NCBI GenBank assembly: GCA_015059965.1
Contig: SUZM01000007.1
Span: 32,553 to 96,552 of the forward strand
DNA: 64,000 nucleotides
Direction of reading: 5' to 3'
Origin: Rikenellaceae bacterium
Lineage (GTDB): Bacteria; Bacteroidota; Bacteroidia; Bacteroidales; Rikenellaceae
Shown here piece after piece: positions 52,244 to 60,193 of the stretch (its first letter is position 1; every line of letters begins with the position of its first letter). Both the position numbers and the translations under genes were made by a program. The notes under the pieces were generated by a model, which saw nothing but the letters and a program-made list of their open reading frames with translations, had not been told where the DNA came from and did not search any database.

Positions 52244-52705
52244 CTACAATTGCTTCAGGAGGTTGATCATCTCGATAGCGGTGTTCATCGTATCGAAGCC
52301 CTTATTGCCGCTCTTCGTGCCGGCACGCTCCACGGCCTGCTCGATCGAGTCGGTCGTGAGGATACCGAAGATCACGGGCACACCCGTCTCGAAGCTTGCA
52401 TGAGCCACTCCCTTCGTAGCCTCATTGGCCACCATATCGAAGTGGGGCGTAGCGCCACGGATCACAGCGCCGAGACACAACACGGCATCGTACTTGCCGC
52501 TCTGGGCCATCTTCTTGGCCACCAGCGGAATCTCAAAGGCTCCGGGGACATAGGCCACCGTGAGGTTCTCCTTCTCGCCACCATGGCGCACGAAGGCATC
52601 AACAGCCCCCTCGAGCAACTTACCCGTAATAAAATCGTTGAAACGAGCCGCCACGATACCAATCTTATGGCCCTGGGCTAAAATTTTCCCTTCAATTACA
52701 TTCAT
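52244..52705 (-). CDS. ribH: 6,7-dimethyl-8-ribityllumazine synthase
   Basis: Penultimate enzyme of riboflavin synthesis, joining the RibA- and RibB-derived precursors. The 153-residue protein has [17 protein letters not shown] near residue 18, [14 protein letters not shown] near 53 and [17 protein letters not shown] near 77, with the catalytic His in the last. Last gene of the rib operon, 38 bases after ribBA. Confidence 0.95.
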   Translation of the reverse strand: MNVIEGKILAQGHKIGIVAARFNDFITGKLLEGAVDAFVRHGGEKENLTVAYVPGAFEIPLVAKKMAQSGKYDAVLCLGAVIRGATPHFDMVANEATKGVAHASFETGVPVIFGILTTDSIEQAVERAGTKSGNKGFDTMNTAIEMINLLKQL

Positions 52706-52743
52706 CGCTTTTGTGATTATAAAATTTTAATACTGAATTTTCA

Positions 52744-53964
52744 CTACTTCTTCATCTCCTCGAGGTGCAGCAGATGGCCCATCTTGCGGCACTTGGTCTG
52801 CATGTAGAAGGCATTCTCCTCCTTGCAGGCAATCTCGATGGGCTGACGATCCACGATCTCCAAACCATAGCCATCCAGGCCCTTGATCTTCATGGGGTTA
52901 TTAGTCATCAGCACCAGCTTCTGAAGACCCAGATCGGCCAAGATCTCGGCTCCGGTGCCATACTCGCGCAGGTCGGCCTCGAAGCCTAAGGCGAGGTTGG
53001 CCTCCACCGTATCGAGCCCCTCGTCCTGCAGATGGTAGGCTCGGAGTTTGTTGATCAGACCGATGCCACGGCCCTCCTGGCGCAGGTAGACCACCACGCC
53101 ACGGCCCTCGTTCTCGATACGGCGCAGGGCCTCGGCCAGCTGCTCGCCGCAGTCGCAGCGCAGCGACCCGAAGGCATCACCCGTCAGGCACTCCGAGTGC
53201 ACGCGGCACAAGACGGGCTCCGACGTAGCCACGTCGCCCTTAACGAGGGCCACATGGTGCTCTTTGGTGATCTTGTTGATGTAGCCATAGGCCCGGAAAT
53301 GGCCGTAGCGGGTCGGCATATCGGACTCCGTCACACGCTCCACCAGGCGCTCCTTATGGCGGCGGTAGGCGATCAGATCGGCTACGGTCGTGATGCAGAG
53401 CTTGTGTCTCTTGGCAAACTCGATAAGCTCCGTGGTGCGCATCATCGTACCATCCTCACGCATGATCTCGCAGCAGAGGCCGCACTCCTTGAGGCCGGCA
53501 ATACGCATCAGATCGACCGTGGCCTCGGTATGTCCCGTGCGCACCAGTACACCGCCATCGCGGGCCTGGAGCGGGAACATGTGGCCCGGGCGGCGGAAGT
53601 CGCGGGGCTTGGCCCCCTCCTCCACGCACTTCATGGCCGTAATCGAACGCTCCACGGCCGAGATACCTGTGGTGGTCTCCACATGGTCAATCGAGACCGT
53701 AAAGGCCGTCGAGTGGTTGTCGGTATTCTCTGCAACCATCTGCTTCAGATCGAGTTTCTCGCACAGCTCACGGCTCATGGGCATACAGATCAACCCTTTG
53801 GCGTGGCAGGCCATGAAGTTCACATTCTCGGTCGTGGCAAATTCGGCGGCGCAGATCAGGTCGCCCTCATTCTCACGATCGGGATCGTCGATCACAACGA
53901 TATTCTCACCGCGGCGCAACGCTTCGGCAGCCTCCTCGATCGTGTTAAACTGAAATTTTTCCAT
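52744..53964 (-). CDS. ribBA: Bifunctional DHBP synthase / GTP cyclohydrolase II
   Basis: Makes both starting blocks of riboflavin: dihydroxybutanone phosphate from ribulose-5-phosphate, and the pyrimidine from GTP. The 406-residue protein has the RibB half with [11 protein letters not shown] near residue 26 and RRPGHMFPL near 123, and the RibA half with the zinc motif [18 protein letters not shown] near 258 and RQEGRGIGL near 296. Preceded by A/G-rich heptamers. Operon with ribE upstream and ribH downstream. Confidence 0.95.
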   Translation of the reverse strand: MEKFQFNTIEEAAEALRRGENIVVIDDPDRENEGDLICAAEFATTENVNFMACHAKGLICMPMSRELCEKLDLKQMVAENTDNHSTAFTVSIDHVETTTGISAVERSITAMKCVEEGAKPRDFRRPGHMFPLQARDGGVLVRTGHTEATVDLMRIAGLKECGLCCEIMREDGTMMRTTELIEFAKRHKLCITTVADLIAYRRHKERLVERVTESDMPTRYGHFRAYGYINKITKEHHVALVKGDVATSEPVLCRVHSECLTGDAFGSLRCDCGEQLAEALRRIENEGRGVVVYLRQEGRGIGLINKLRAYHLQDEGLDTVEANLALGFEADLREYGTGAEILADLGLQKLVLMTNNPMKIKGLDGYGLEIVDRQPIEIACKEENAFYMQTKCRKMGHLLHLEEMKK

Positions 53965-54004
53965 TCTTCTATTCTTCTATTTTTCTATTTTCTATTTTCT
54001 ATTC
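53965..54004. repeat. Heptamer-like repeat before ribBA
   Basis: CTATTCT and CTATTTT units in about 7-base steps. On the coding strand this gives an A/G-rich leader right before ribBA. Confidence 0.5.
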
Positions 54005-54086
54005 TTCTGTATATTCGAGTCTTACCGTATATTCTCTTTCTCTCTTCTTCTTTGCCTTCTTTGCCTTCTTTTGCTCTCTTCTCCTG

Positions 54087-54722
54087 TTAGAATCCGTTCT
54101 GCTTCAGGAAGTCGAGCGTAAGGCCGCCCGAAGGGGCTTTACCCATCAGCTTCTCGACATACTTGACAATCATATCGCTCTCCAGATTGACCTCCTCGCC
54201 CGGACGGCGACGGTGAAGGGTTGTAGCGCCCTGCGTATGGGGGATGAGCGACACAGAGAAGGTATGCTCGGTAAGGCGGGCCACCGTAAGGCTCACCCCA
54301 TCAATCGCAATCGACCCCTTCTCCACCACATAGCGCATCACCTGCTGCGGAGCCTCGAAGGTGAGCCAAAGGGCTGTGTCGTCCTCGCGACGATCCAGAA
54401 GCCGACCCGTTGAATCGACATGGCCCGCCACCAAGTGGCCTCCCAGGCGGGTCGAGAGGCTCAGGGCACGCTCCAGATTCACCCCATCACCCGTCTTTAA
54501 GCGCCCCAAAGCCGTGCGCTCCACGGTCTCGGGCATCACGTCGGCCTCGAAACTCCCCTCCGAGAGGCGTGTAACCGTAAGGCAGACGCCATTGGTGGCG
54601 ATGCTGTCGCCCACCTCGGTCCCCTCCAACACCTTGCTGGCTCTGACCTTGAGCGTAAAACTGCGGGCTCCGCGCTTTAGGGATACCACCTCGCCGATCT
54701 CTTCGACTATTCCGGTAAACAT
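54087..54722 (-). CDS. ribE: Riboflavin synthase, alpha chain
   Basis: Converts two lumazines into riboflavin. The 211-residue protein has the two-fold repeat of the family: MFTGIVEEIGEV at the start with GDSIATNGVCLTV near 37, and the second LVAGHVDSTG near 96 with GSIAIDGVSLTV near 132. Starts three bases after the ribD stop codon, so they are coupled. Confidence 0.95.
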   Translation of the reverse strand: MFTGIVEEIGEVVSLKRGARSFTLKVRASKVLEGTEVGDSIATNGVCLTVTRLSEGSFEADVMPETVERTALGRLKTGDGVNLERALSLSTRLGGHLVAGHVDSTGRLLDRREDDTALWLTFEAPQQVMRYVVEKGSIAIDGVSLTVARLTEHTFSVSLIPHTQGATTLHRRRPGEEVNLESDMIVKYVEKLMGKAPSGGLTLDFLKQNGF

Positions 54723-54725
54723 CTG

Positions 54726-55832
54726 CTACTCCTTTTTTAATAATCCATGAATCAATACATCGGCTCCGAAGTGCTCGACCTCGAGCCCCTCGAGCTCCAC
54801 AGCCTCGGCCATGCGCTCCAGGCCCTCGCCCCCAATCGGGCTCTTTGCTCCGGTGCCTCCGACAAATTTCGGCGCCACGAAGAAGGCCGCTTCATCGACA
54901 TGGCCCCCGCGCAGCAGCGAGTAGGCGAGCTCGCCTCCCCCCTCGACCAACAGGGAATCGATCCCCGTGGCCCCGATCTTCTGCATCAGATCCTCCATCG
55001 AGAGGTGCCCCTCACACTCGGCACAGCACCAGGTCTCCACCCCCGCCTTGTGCAGGGCATCCAGGCGGCTCTGGTCGGCACGGGCCGTATGGGCGACAAT
55101 GGTGCGCAGCTCCAGGGCCGTGCGCACAAGTTGCGACGAGAGCGACAGACGGGCCGCGGAGTCGGCCACAATGCGGATGGGCTGGCGGTGCTCACCCTCC
55201 AGGCGGCAGTTGAGCATCGGATCATCGGCCTCGGCCGTGCCGATCCCCACCAAGACGGCCATGAGCGACGAACGCATCTCATGCACCCGACGGCGGGCCT
55301 CCTCGCCCGTCACCCAACGGGAATCTCCCGTGCGGGTGGCGATCTTGCCATCGAGGGTCATCGCCGACTTGAGCACCACCCAGGGGCGCCGTGTCGTGAT
55401 ATATTTCAGGAAGATACGGTTCTGGTAGCGGAGCTCCTCCTCCAGCAGGCCGCTCTCGACCTCGATCCCCGCCTCGCGCAACCGGGCAATACCCTTGCCG
55501 GCCACCAGGGGGTTGGGATCCGTGAGGCCCACCACCACGCGGCGGATGCCCGCGGCAATCACCGCATCGGTGCAGGGAGGGGTCTTGCCGTGGTGACAGC
55601 AGGGCTCCAACGTAACATACATCGTAGCCCCCGAAGTTGGTTCCGAGCAACGGGCCAGGGCATTGCGCTCGGCATGCAGTCCTCCCCAACGCTCATGCCA
55701 TCCGGCACCAATAACGCGCCCATTGCGCACAATCACGGCACCAACCAACGGATTGGGGTTCACCGCCCCCTCACCACGCATGGCAAGCTCCATGGCTCGC
55801 CGCATAAACCGCAAATCTTCGTTCGTAGCCAT
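54726..55832 (-). CDS. ribD: Bifunctional riboflavin deaminase/reductase RibD
   Basis: Second and third steps of the pyrimidine branch. The 368-residue protein has a zinc deaminase half, with HAERNAL near residue 50 and PCCHHGKTPPC near 75, and a reductase half with VLKSAMTLDGKIAT near 150 and DSLLVEGGGELAYSLL near 293. First gene of the operon, behind an FMN riboswitch and terminator. Confidence 0.95.
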   Translation of the reverse strand: MATNEDLRFMRRAMELAMRGEGAVNPNPLVGAVIVRNGRVIGAGWHERWGGLHAERNALARCSEPTSGATMYVTLEPCCHHGKTPPCTDAVIAAGIRRVVVGLTDPNPLVAGKGIARLREAGIEVESGLLEEELRYQNRIFLKYITTRRPWVVLKSAMTLDGKIATRTGDSRWVTGEEARRRVHEMRSSLMAVLVGIGTAEADDPMLNCRLEGEHRQPIRIVADSAARLSLSSQLVRTALELRTIVAHTARADQSRLDALHKAGVETWCCAECEGHLSMEDLMQKIGATGIDSLLVEGGGELAYSLLRGGHVDEAAFFVAPKFVGGTGAKSPIGGEGLERMAEAVELEGLEVEHFGADVLIHGLLKKE

Positions 55833-55952
55833 ACTCCTATCTTTTTCTTTTACCTTATCCGTTCCTTTTTCCCTTATTCGTTCACACTCCTTTCGCCCCT
55901 ATCCGACCGCCCGCCCCCCTTGCGATTCCCACCGAAGGGAGACTGGAGGAAG

Positions 55953-55987
55953 AAAAAACGCCCCAAAAGGAGTGCTCCTTGGGGCGT
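55953..55987 (-). terminator. Terminator controlled by the FMN riboswitch
   Basis: On the minus strand ACGCCCCAAGGAG pairs with CTCCTTTTGGGGCGT and is followed by TTTTTT. It lies between the riboswitch and ribD, so FMN likely causes early termination. Confidence 0.82.
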
Positions 55988-56076
55988 AGTTCTTGTCAAG
56001 GCGCAAACATTCGAGCAATCCGACAACGACACCTCGTCAAAGTCGGCGGCCGATGCGACCTCTACATACATCACCC

Positions 56077-56396
56077 CTTTCTTGCATCCGGACTATGACC
56101 GTCGGCATCGGAATTGCACCGATTCAGCCGCAAGGGGAGGTTTCGACAGCCGGTGAGGCCTCACACGCTCCTCCCACTTACGGGTCGCGGGCTCGATCTG
56201 CTGGCTCGGGGCTCCATACACGGGCCTCTGCATCTGACAAGCGCCATCGCAAGAGGTCTCCCCTCCTGCCTCCGGGCATCCCATCTGTCAGGCCCCCTGG
56301 CTCTGCGCTACCCCCTTAATCTATTCCGGTATCGCATCTGCGCCCCTTGAAAGTTGATCTCACCGCCGGTGGGGATTTTCACCCCGCCCCGAAAGG
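56077..56396 (-). promoter_or_regulatory. FMN riboswitch (RFN element) with long inserts
   Basis: The minus strand carries the conserved RFN blocks in order: GGGGCGGGGTGAAAATCCCC, ACCGGCGGT, GAGCCCGCGA, CGGTGCAATTCCGATGCCGA, and TAGTCCGGATGCAAGAA. The closing stem pairs CCTTTC at the 5' end with GAAAGG at the 3' end. At about 320 bases it is more than twice the usual length; the extra lies mainly in a variable arm between ACCGGCGGT and GAGCCCGCGA. It controls the ribD-ribE-ribBA-ribH operon. Confidence 0.93.
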
Positions 56397-56402
56397 TTTG
56401 TG

Positions 56403-56432
56403 CAAAGATAGCAAGAATAAGGGAACCCACAA
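56403..56432 (-). promoter_or_regulatory. Promoter of the riboflavin operon
   Basis: Minus-strand TATCTTTG (56410-56403) and TTG (56432-56430) 19 bases apart. The predicted start, about seven bases on, coincides with the first base of the riboswitch closing stem. Confidence 0.7.
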
Positions 56433-56501
56433 AATTATCACCCCGAAAAAATGTGTGCAATAAGTCGAACTTATGCGCCTATCAGAAATTCCGATCAAAA
56501 A

Positions 56502-56535
56502 TTGTTGCATCCCGCCTCCGCAGGCGCTATCTTTG
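56502..56535 (+). promoter_or_regulatory. Promoter of desulfoferrodoxin-ferritin
   Basis: Two overlapping TTG (56502 and 56505) and TATCTTTG at 56528-56535; spacing from the second is 20 bases. About 90 bases of A-rich leader follow. Confidence 0.6.
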
Positions 56536-56633
56536 CAACAGGAAAAGGGAGAAAACCGATTTCCGAAACAAACTGCAAACAGAACAAAAAGAGACAAACC
56601 AAAAACAAACAAACAACCAAAAAACTGAAAACT

Positions 56634-57008
56634 ATGGCAACGAAATTTTATAAGTGCCGCCACTGCGGCAACGTGATTGAGAAGATTATCGATTCGAAGG
56701 TTCCCGTGGTATGCTGCGGCGAGAAGATGGAGGAGCTGATCCCCAACACAGTGGAGGCAAGCGGCGAGAAGCACCTGCCCGTGGTTACGCGCCTCGACGA
56801 GCAGACCATCAAGGTAGAGGTGGGCAGTGTGGCTCATCCGATGCTCGAGGAGCACCACATCGCCTTCATCTATGTGGAGACCGACCGCGGCGGCATCCGC
56901 GTAAACCTGACGGAGAAGCCCGAGGCGGTGATCTGCCACGGCGATGCCAAGCCCATAGCCGTCTACGAGTACTGCAACCTGCACGGCCTGTGGAAGACCG
57001 AGCTTTAG
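56634..57008 (+). CDS. Desulfoferrodoxin (superoxide reductase)
   Basis: Two-iron superoxide reductase of 124 residues that reduces superoxide to peroxide without making oxygen. The N-terminal rubredoxin-like centre is YKCRHCGN with VVCCGEKM near 27. The catalytic Fe centre ligands are in GEKHLPVV near 45, VAHPMLEEHHIAF near 67, and the C-terminal EYCNLHGLW. The start at 56634 gives the standard N-terminus. Ferritin follows 58 bases later, making an oxygen and iron stress unit. Confidence 0.94.
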   Translation: MATKFYKCRHCGNVIEKIIDSKVPVVCCGEKMEELIPNTVEASGEKHLPVVTRLDEQTIKVEVGSVAHPMLEEHHIAFIYVETDRGGIRVNLTEKPEAVICHGDAKPIAVYEYCNLHGLWKTEL

Positions 57009-57066
57009 CTCCGCACCGAACAACCAACAAACCAACCCAACACAAACTATAAAAAAACCTACAACC

Positions 57067-57591
57067 ATGTTAAGTCAGCAATTACACACCGCGATCAACG
57101 ATCAGATCAACGCCGAGCTTTGGTCGGCCTATCTCTACCTTTCGATGTCTCTCGATGCCGAGAACAAAGGCTATAAGGGAGTTGCCAACTGGTTCTTCGT
57201 CCAGTGGCAGGAGGAGCAGGATCACGCCCGCATCCTGATGAACTACCTCAATTCGCGGGATATGAAGGTGGAGCTTAAGCCCATCCCCGAGGTTCCCACC
57301 CAATGGGATTCGGTGCTGGAGATGTTCCGCGAGACCCTCCGCCAGGAGAAGATTGTTACGGGACGCATCAACAAGCTTGCAGGAATTGCCGCCGAAGATC
57401 GCGATTTTGCCTCGTCGAACATGCTCGTATGGTTCATCGACGAGCAGATCGAGGAGGAGGAGTCGGCCCGCGACATGATCTTCGCCGCCGAGTCTGTGGA
57501 GAGCGACAAGTACGGCATGTACCAGCTCGACAAGGAGCTCGCCACCCGCACCTATACTCCGGCTACGCCCCTCGCCACTCCGGCCGAGTAG
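57067..57591 (+). CDS. Ferritin
   Basis: Iron-storage ferritin of 174 residues of the bacterial FtnA type. Diiron-site residues are visible: Glu in INAELWSAYLYLS near residue 17, the EEQDHARILMNY helix near 49 and EEEESARDMI near 132. Likely oxidises Fe(II) and stores it as mineral, limiting radical damage together with the neighbouring desulfoferrodoxin. Followed by a strong terminator. Confidence 0.95.
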   Translation: MLSQQLHTAINDQINAELWSAYLYLSMSLDAENKGYKGVANWFFVQWQEEQDHARILMNYLNSRDMKVELKPIPEVPTQWDSVLEMFRETLRQEKIVTGRINKLAGIAAEDRDFASSNMLVWFIDEQIEEEESARDMIFAAESVESDKYGMYQLDKELATRTYTPATPLATPAE

Positions 57592-57611
57592 CCCAAAACA
57601 AACACTCAACA

Positions 57612-57652
57612 GGGAGCTGTCCGACAACAAAGTCGCGGCAGCTCCTTTTTTT
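57612..57652 (+). terminator. Terminator after ferritin
   Basis: GGAGCTGTCCGAC pairs with GTCGCGGCAGCTCC (one mismatch each side) and runs into seven T. Confidence 0.88.
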
Positions 57653-57708
57653 GCCGAAATGAGAAAAATAATTTCTCCGATCCTGACTCTTAATTCCCAA
57701 ATTTTACT

Positions 57709-57716
57709 TACCTTTG
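57709..57716 (+). promoter_or_regulatory. -7 box before a structured RNA candidate
   Basis: TACCTTTG with no credible gene for nearly 400 bases after it; transcription would start near 57723. Confidence 0.45.
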
Positions 57717-57797
57717 TGGAGCCGAGCGGCAGAGGCCCTGCGCCAAAACCGCAAAGCAGACATATTTTAGATGAAAGTGTATTCGCTTTTATTCCTT

Positions 57798-57946
57798 GCG
57801 TAGAAATCTGGAAAATTTCACTTGACCAAGGGAAGCAACACACTCGTCACCTGGTATTGGTACTTGTCGGGCACATTTCTTGCCCCGCACCGATACGGGT
57901 GTGGGGTATTGTTTATTTGGTCATAGGTATTCCAGAACCTCTACGC
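57798..57946 (+). ncRNA. Candidate structured RNA (6S-like?)
   Basis: A long-range stem GCGTAGA..TCTGGA (57798-57812) pairs with TCCAGA..TCTACGC (57931-57946). Inside, TTGACCAA (57822-57829) pairs with TTGGTCA (57917-57923), and the tip carries GGGCA/TGCCC and CCCCGCACC/GGGTGTGGGG hairpins. A promoter box stands upstream and no plausible gene overlaps. A long rod with a central bubble is the layout of 6S RNA, but I cannot confirm the family. Confidence 0.5.
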
Positions 57947-58099
57947 AGATAAACGAATCGACTCCACACTTTTCTATTTTTATGTAAAACCACAAACAGA
58001 TTGTCGGGCATCAAGAAGCTGCCCACCCCCTTCGGGAGTCGGAAGGTAAGATTTAAGCAGAGGCGAAACCTTATGTTTAACTTTATAAATCTTACTGCA

Positions 58100-58612
58100 A
58101 TGAGGAAATTTTTTCTTTTTCTTGCGCTGCTCGTCTGTAGCGTGACGGTGGCCCAGGCGCAACAGAAAAGCGAACAGATCTACCGCGTGACGGAGTCCTC
58201 TGCTCGCAACCTGGATGGTCGTTCCCAGATGCTGATCACCCCCCTGGCGGCCGAAATCGTGGTGAGCCCCACTAAGATCAGCCACACCGAGCGCGAGGCC
58301 TTTGCCAGCTACACAACCACCGAGGATGTGATCCGCAACATGGACAAACTGCGTCTGGTGGCCCTCTCGCGCGCTGCCCGCAAGCACAATGCCGATCTGC
58401 TGGTCGGCACCATTATCGACGTGGTTACAATCGACAACCAGGGTCATTTCGAGATCACCGTAACGGGCTATCCGGCCAACTACACCAAGTTCCGCAACGC
58501 GACGGATGCCGATATCGAACTGGCCAAAAAGGCCAAGTCCGTGGAGCACGACGAAAATATGCGGGCCATCACCGGAACGGACGAAATCACAGTTTTGGAG
58601 AGCAAAAAATAG
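58100..58612 (+). CDS. Secreted protein of unknown function
   Basis: Protein of 170 residues with a Sec signal ending VTVAQAQ (near 21). The mature part has alternating strands and helices and the stretch HNADLLVGTIIDVVT near 111 but no motif I know. The ATG at 58100 matches the start of the signal peptide. The next gene is 35 bases on, in the same direction. Confidence 0.7.
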   Translation: MRKFFLFLALLVCSVTVAQAQQKSEQIYRVTESSARNLDGRSQMLITPLAAEIVVSPTKISHTEREAFASYTTTEDVIRNMDKLRLVALSRAARKHNADLLVGTIIDVVTIDNQGHFEITVTGYPANYTKFRNATDADIELAKKAKSVEHDENMRAITGTDEITVLESKK

Positions 58613-58647
58613 CGCATCAACAATCATTAACAAATAAGACAAAACAG

Positions 58648-59160
58648 ATGAAAAAGTTTTTCAGCCTGCTTATCGGCTGCCTGATCCTGGGCACCGTGGC
58701 CGTCGAGGCACAAACCGACAATGTAAGAATCATTAACCCGATCAACCCCGAGAAAAACAAGATTGACTATGAAGTGAAAAGCAGATTTGACAAAACAATT
58801 GAATTGTATGGGTTTGTTGATTATTATTACGCTGTCGGCGTAAATTTTATTGGAGGCAAGCGTTTTAACAACACCTTTTTTGCAGGAGGCGGCATTGGCA
58901 TAAATATAAGTGAAGAGCTTGGTTTTAACTTATTTGCACAAGGAAGAAGTTATTTTACGAAAACAAGATGTAAGCCATTTCTTGCTTTATCTGTAGGATG
59001 TGTTTTGCGCGGTGAATATTTTGGGCCTTATGTTAATCCTGAATTTGGCGTAAATTTTCATGTGACTCAAAAAATATCAACGTATCTGACCTTAGGTTGG
59101 GCCTACTATGGCAATAGTAACGGACAAGGTCCACAGTTAAAACTGGGTGTAACCTTCTAA
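58648..59160 (+). CDS. Small outer-membrane barrel-like protein, mosaic composition
   Basis: Protein of 170 residues with a signal peptide ending VAVEAQ. The rest has glycine- and aromatic-rich strands (FVDYYYAVGVNFIGG, FFAGGGIGINI, YLTLGWAYYG) and ends in LKLGVTF, like a small outer-membrane barrel. The first 40 or so codons are GC-rich like the neighbours; from about 58770 the composition becomes clearly AT-rich, as though a foreign barrel had been joined to a local signal peptide. A strong terminator follows. Confidence 0.7.
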   Translation: MKKFFSLLIGCLILGTVAVEAQTDNVRIINPINPEKNKIDYEVKSRFDKTIELYGFVDYYYAVGVNFIGGKRFNNTFFAGGGIGINISEELGFNLFAQGRSYFTKTRCKPFLALSVGCVLRGEYFGPYVNPEFGVNFHVTQKISTYLTLGWAYYGNSNGQGPQLKLGVTF

Positions 59161-59191
59161 GGGAAACAAATTCCTCAGGATAGAGCAACAC

Positions 59192-59235
59192 GGGCCTGCC
59201 TAACCTATTTGTTTGTTAGGCAGGCAGCCTTTTTT
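59192..59235 (+). terminator. Terminator after the small barrel gene
   Basis: GGCCTGCCTAAC pairs with GTTAGGCAGGC around a ten-base loop, then TTTTTT. Confidence 0.88.
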
Positions 59236-59307
59236 GTGAATCGCGTATAGATTTCGGGGATAGAAAAGGGCTCACGGTAAGATTTCGGCGGGAAAGCCTC
59301 CGCCCCC

Positions 59308-59343
59308 AAAAAAGGGCAGGGCGATCTTCGGATCACCCTGCCC
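59308..59343 (-). terminator. Terminator of the 43-residue gene
   Basis: GGGCAGGG/CCCTGCCC with inner GATC/GATC and a TTCG loop; the T tract (read on the minus strand) is at 59313-59308. Confidence 0.75.
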
Positions 59344-59413
59344 GCGGCATCAAAACTAACCTTTCAAAATTAACCTCTAAAAAAAGTGGAAGGGAACCCA
59401 CAACCCTTGCCGC

Positions 59414-59545
59414 TTATTTCGGACGGAACAGATCTCGGAGGTAGCTGTCCAGGTAGAGCAGCTCGGCCTCGCCGCAGATCACCTCACTGAGGAAGAGTTC
59501 CTCCTCCGAAAAATTATTCGATGCACATGTGTCCAATTCCTCCAT
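59414..59545 (-). CDS. Short acidic protein of 43 residues
   Basis: Small open frame starting MEELDTCASNNFSEEELF and ending in YLRDLFRPK. It is acidic, has two cysteines, and is followed about 70 bases on by a strong minus-strand terminator at 59308-59343, which supports a real transcript. Codon use fits the GC-rich host. Nothing in it is recognised. It could be a conserved small protein of this genus; the flanking region 59161-59747 otherwise holds only terminators and the tRNA promoter. Confidence 0.5.
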   Translation of the reverse strand: MEELDTCASNNFSEEELFLSEVICGEAELLYLDSYLRDLFRPK

Positions 59546-59678
59546 AGGCTTCCGGTTTAAGATTGATTATTGCTTTTCACCTCACTAACGCGCCTGAATT
59601 TGGGAATATTGTGCAGGGAGGAGATTTTCCCTCTTTTTTCTGCTTTGGTGGCTGTGAGGCGATAAATTTGATGCTATT

Positions 59679-59710
59679 TTTGCTTTTCTGACGAAAAGTT
59701 ATTACTTTTG
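59679..59710 (+). promoter_or_regulatory. Promoter of tRNA-Arg
   Basis: TTTG at 59679-59682 and TACTTTTG at 59703-59710, 20 bases apart. Confidence 0.65.
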
Positions 59711-59747
59711 CACCGCCTAAATCCCCTTGATGGGTTTTAGGGGTGTT

Positions 59748-59821
59748 GGTTCCGTAGCTCAGTTGGATAGAGCAACAGCCTTCTAAGCTGTGGGTCGAGC
59801 GTTCGAACCGCTCCGGAATCA
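59748..59821 (+). tRNA. tRNA-Arg (TCT)
   Basis: Cloverleaf of 74 bases: acceptor GGTTCCG pairs with CGGAATC (one G-T), D arm GCTCAGTTGGATAGAGC, anticodon loop CTTCTAA (TCT), T arm GAGCGTTCGAACCGCTC. No encoded CCA. It is the likely integration target of the integrase-bearing element that follows. Confidence 0.96.
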
Positions 59822-59830
59822 CAGATTCGA

Positions 59831-59855
59831 GGAGCAGAGATTTCTGCTCCTTTTT
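59831..59855 (+). terminator. Terminator of tRNA-Arg
   Basis: GGAGCAGA pairs with TCTGCTCC around GATT, followed by five T. Confidence 0.85.
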
Positions 59856-60193
59856 CTGTGTCAAGATGTTAGCTGATGTCGGGACATCTGGCACAGATCC
59901 AGCCAAATTCTGCGGGTTACGCCTTTTGCAACCCCATAAAATCTGGCGCAATTCGATGCAATTCTCCTTGCCCAACAATTCCAATCCCAAACGAAGAGAG
60001 AAGTGTGTGACCAACTTTCGCATTCTTCAAAAAAGGTTACGACTTTTTGCGGAATCACTTGCGTGTGTGGAATAGTGATGTTATGTTTGCAGTGTATAAA
60101 ATGCTTTGCCACAGCGCATTGCATTATTTTAAGCAAGTTTGCAACGCTGTGCAATAAGTCGAATAACCAGACATAACACAAAAATTTGCACCC
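59856..60193. other. Left border region of the integrated element
   Basis: No gene is supported. The spacer has a perfect palindrome GATGTC-GG-GACATC (59875-59888) and lower GC than the chromosome before the tRNA. It probably contains attL and integrase-binding sites; the exact crossover cannot be set without the other end. Confidence 0.4.

Noticed and set aside
57659..57952. 97-codon frame in the structured RNA candidate region
   Set aside because: It starts before the promoter box, has no family features, and the strong long-range pairing points to RNA rather than protein.
59577..60023. 148-codon minus-strand frame across tRNA-Arg
   Set aside because: It runs through the tRNA gene and its terminator; such frames are common false calls.
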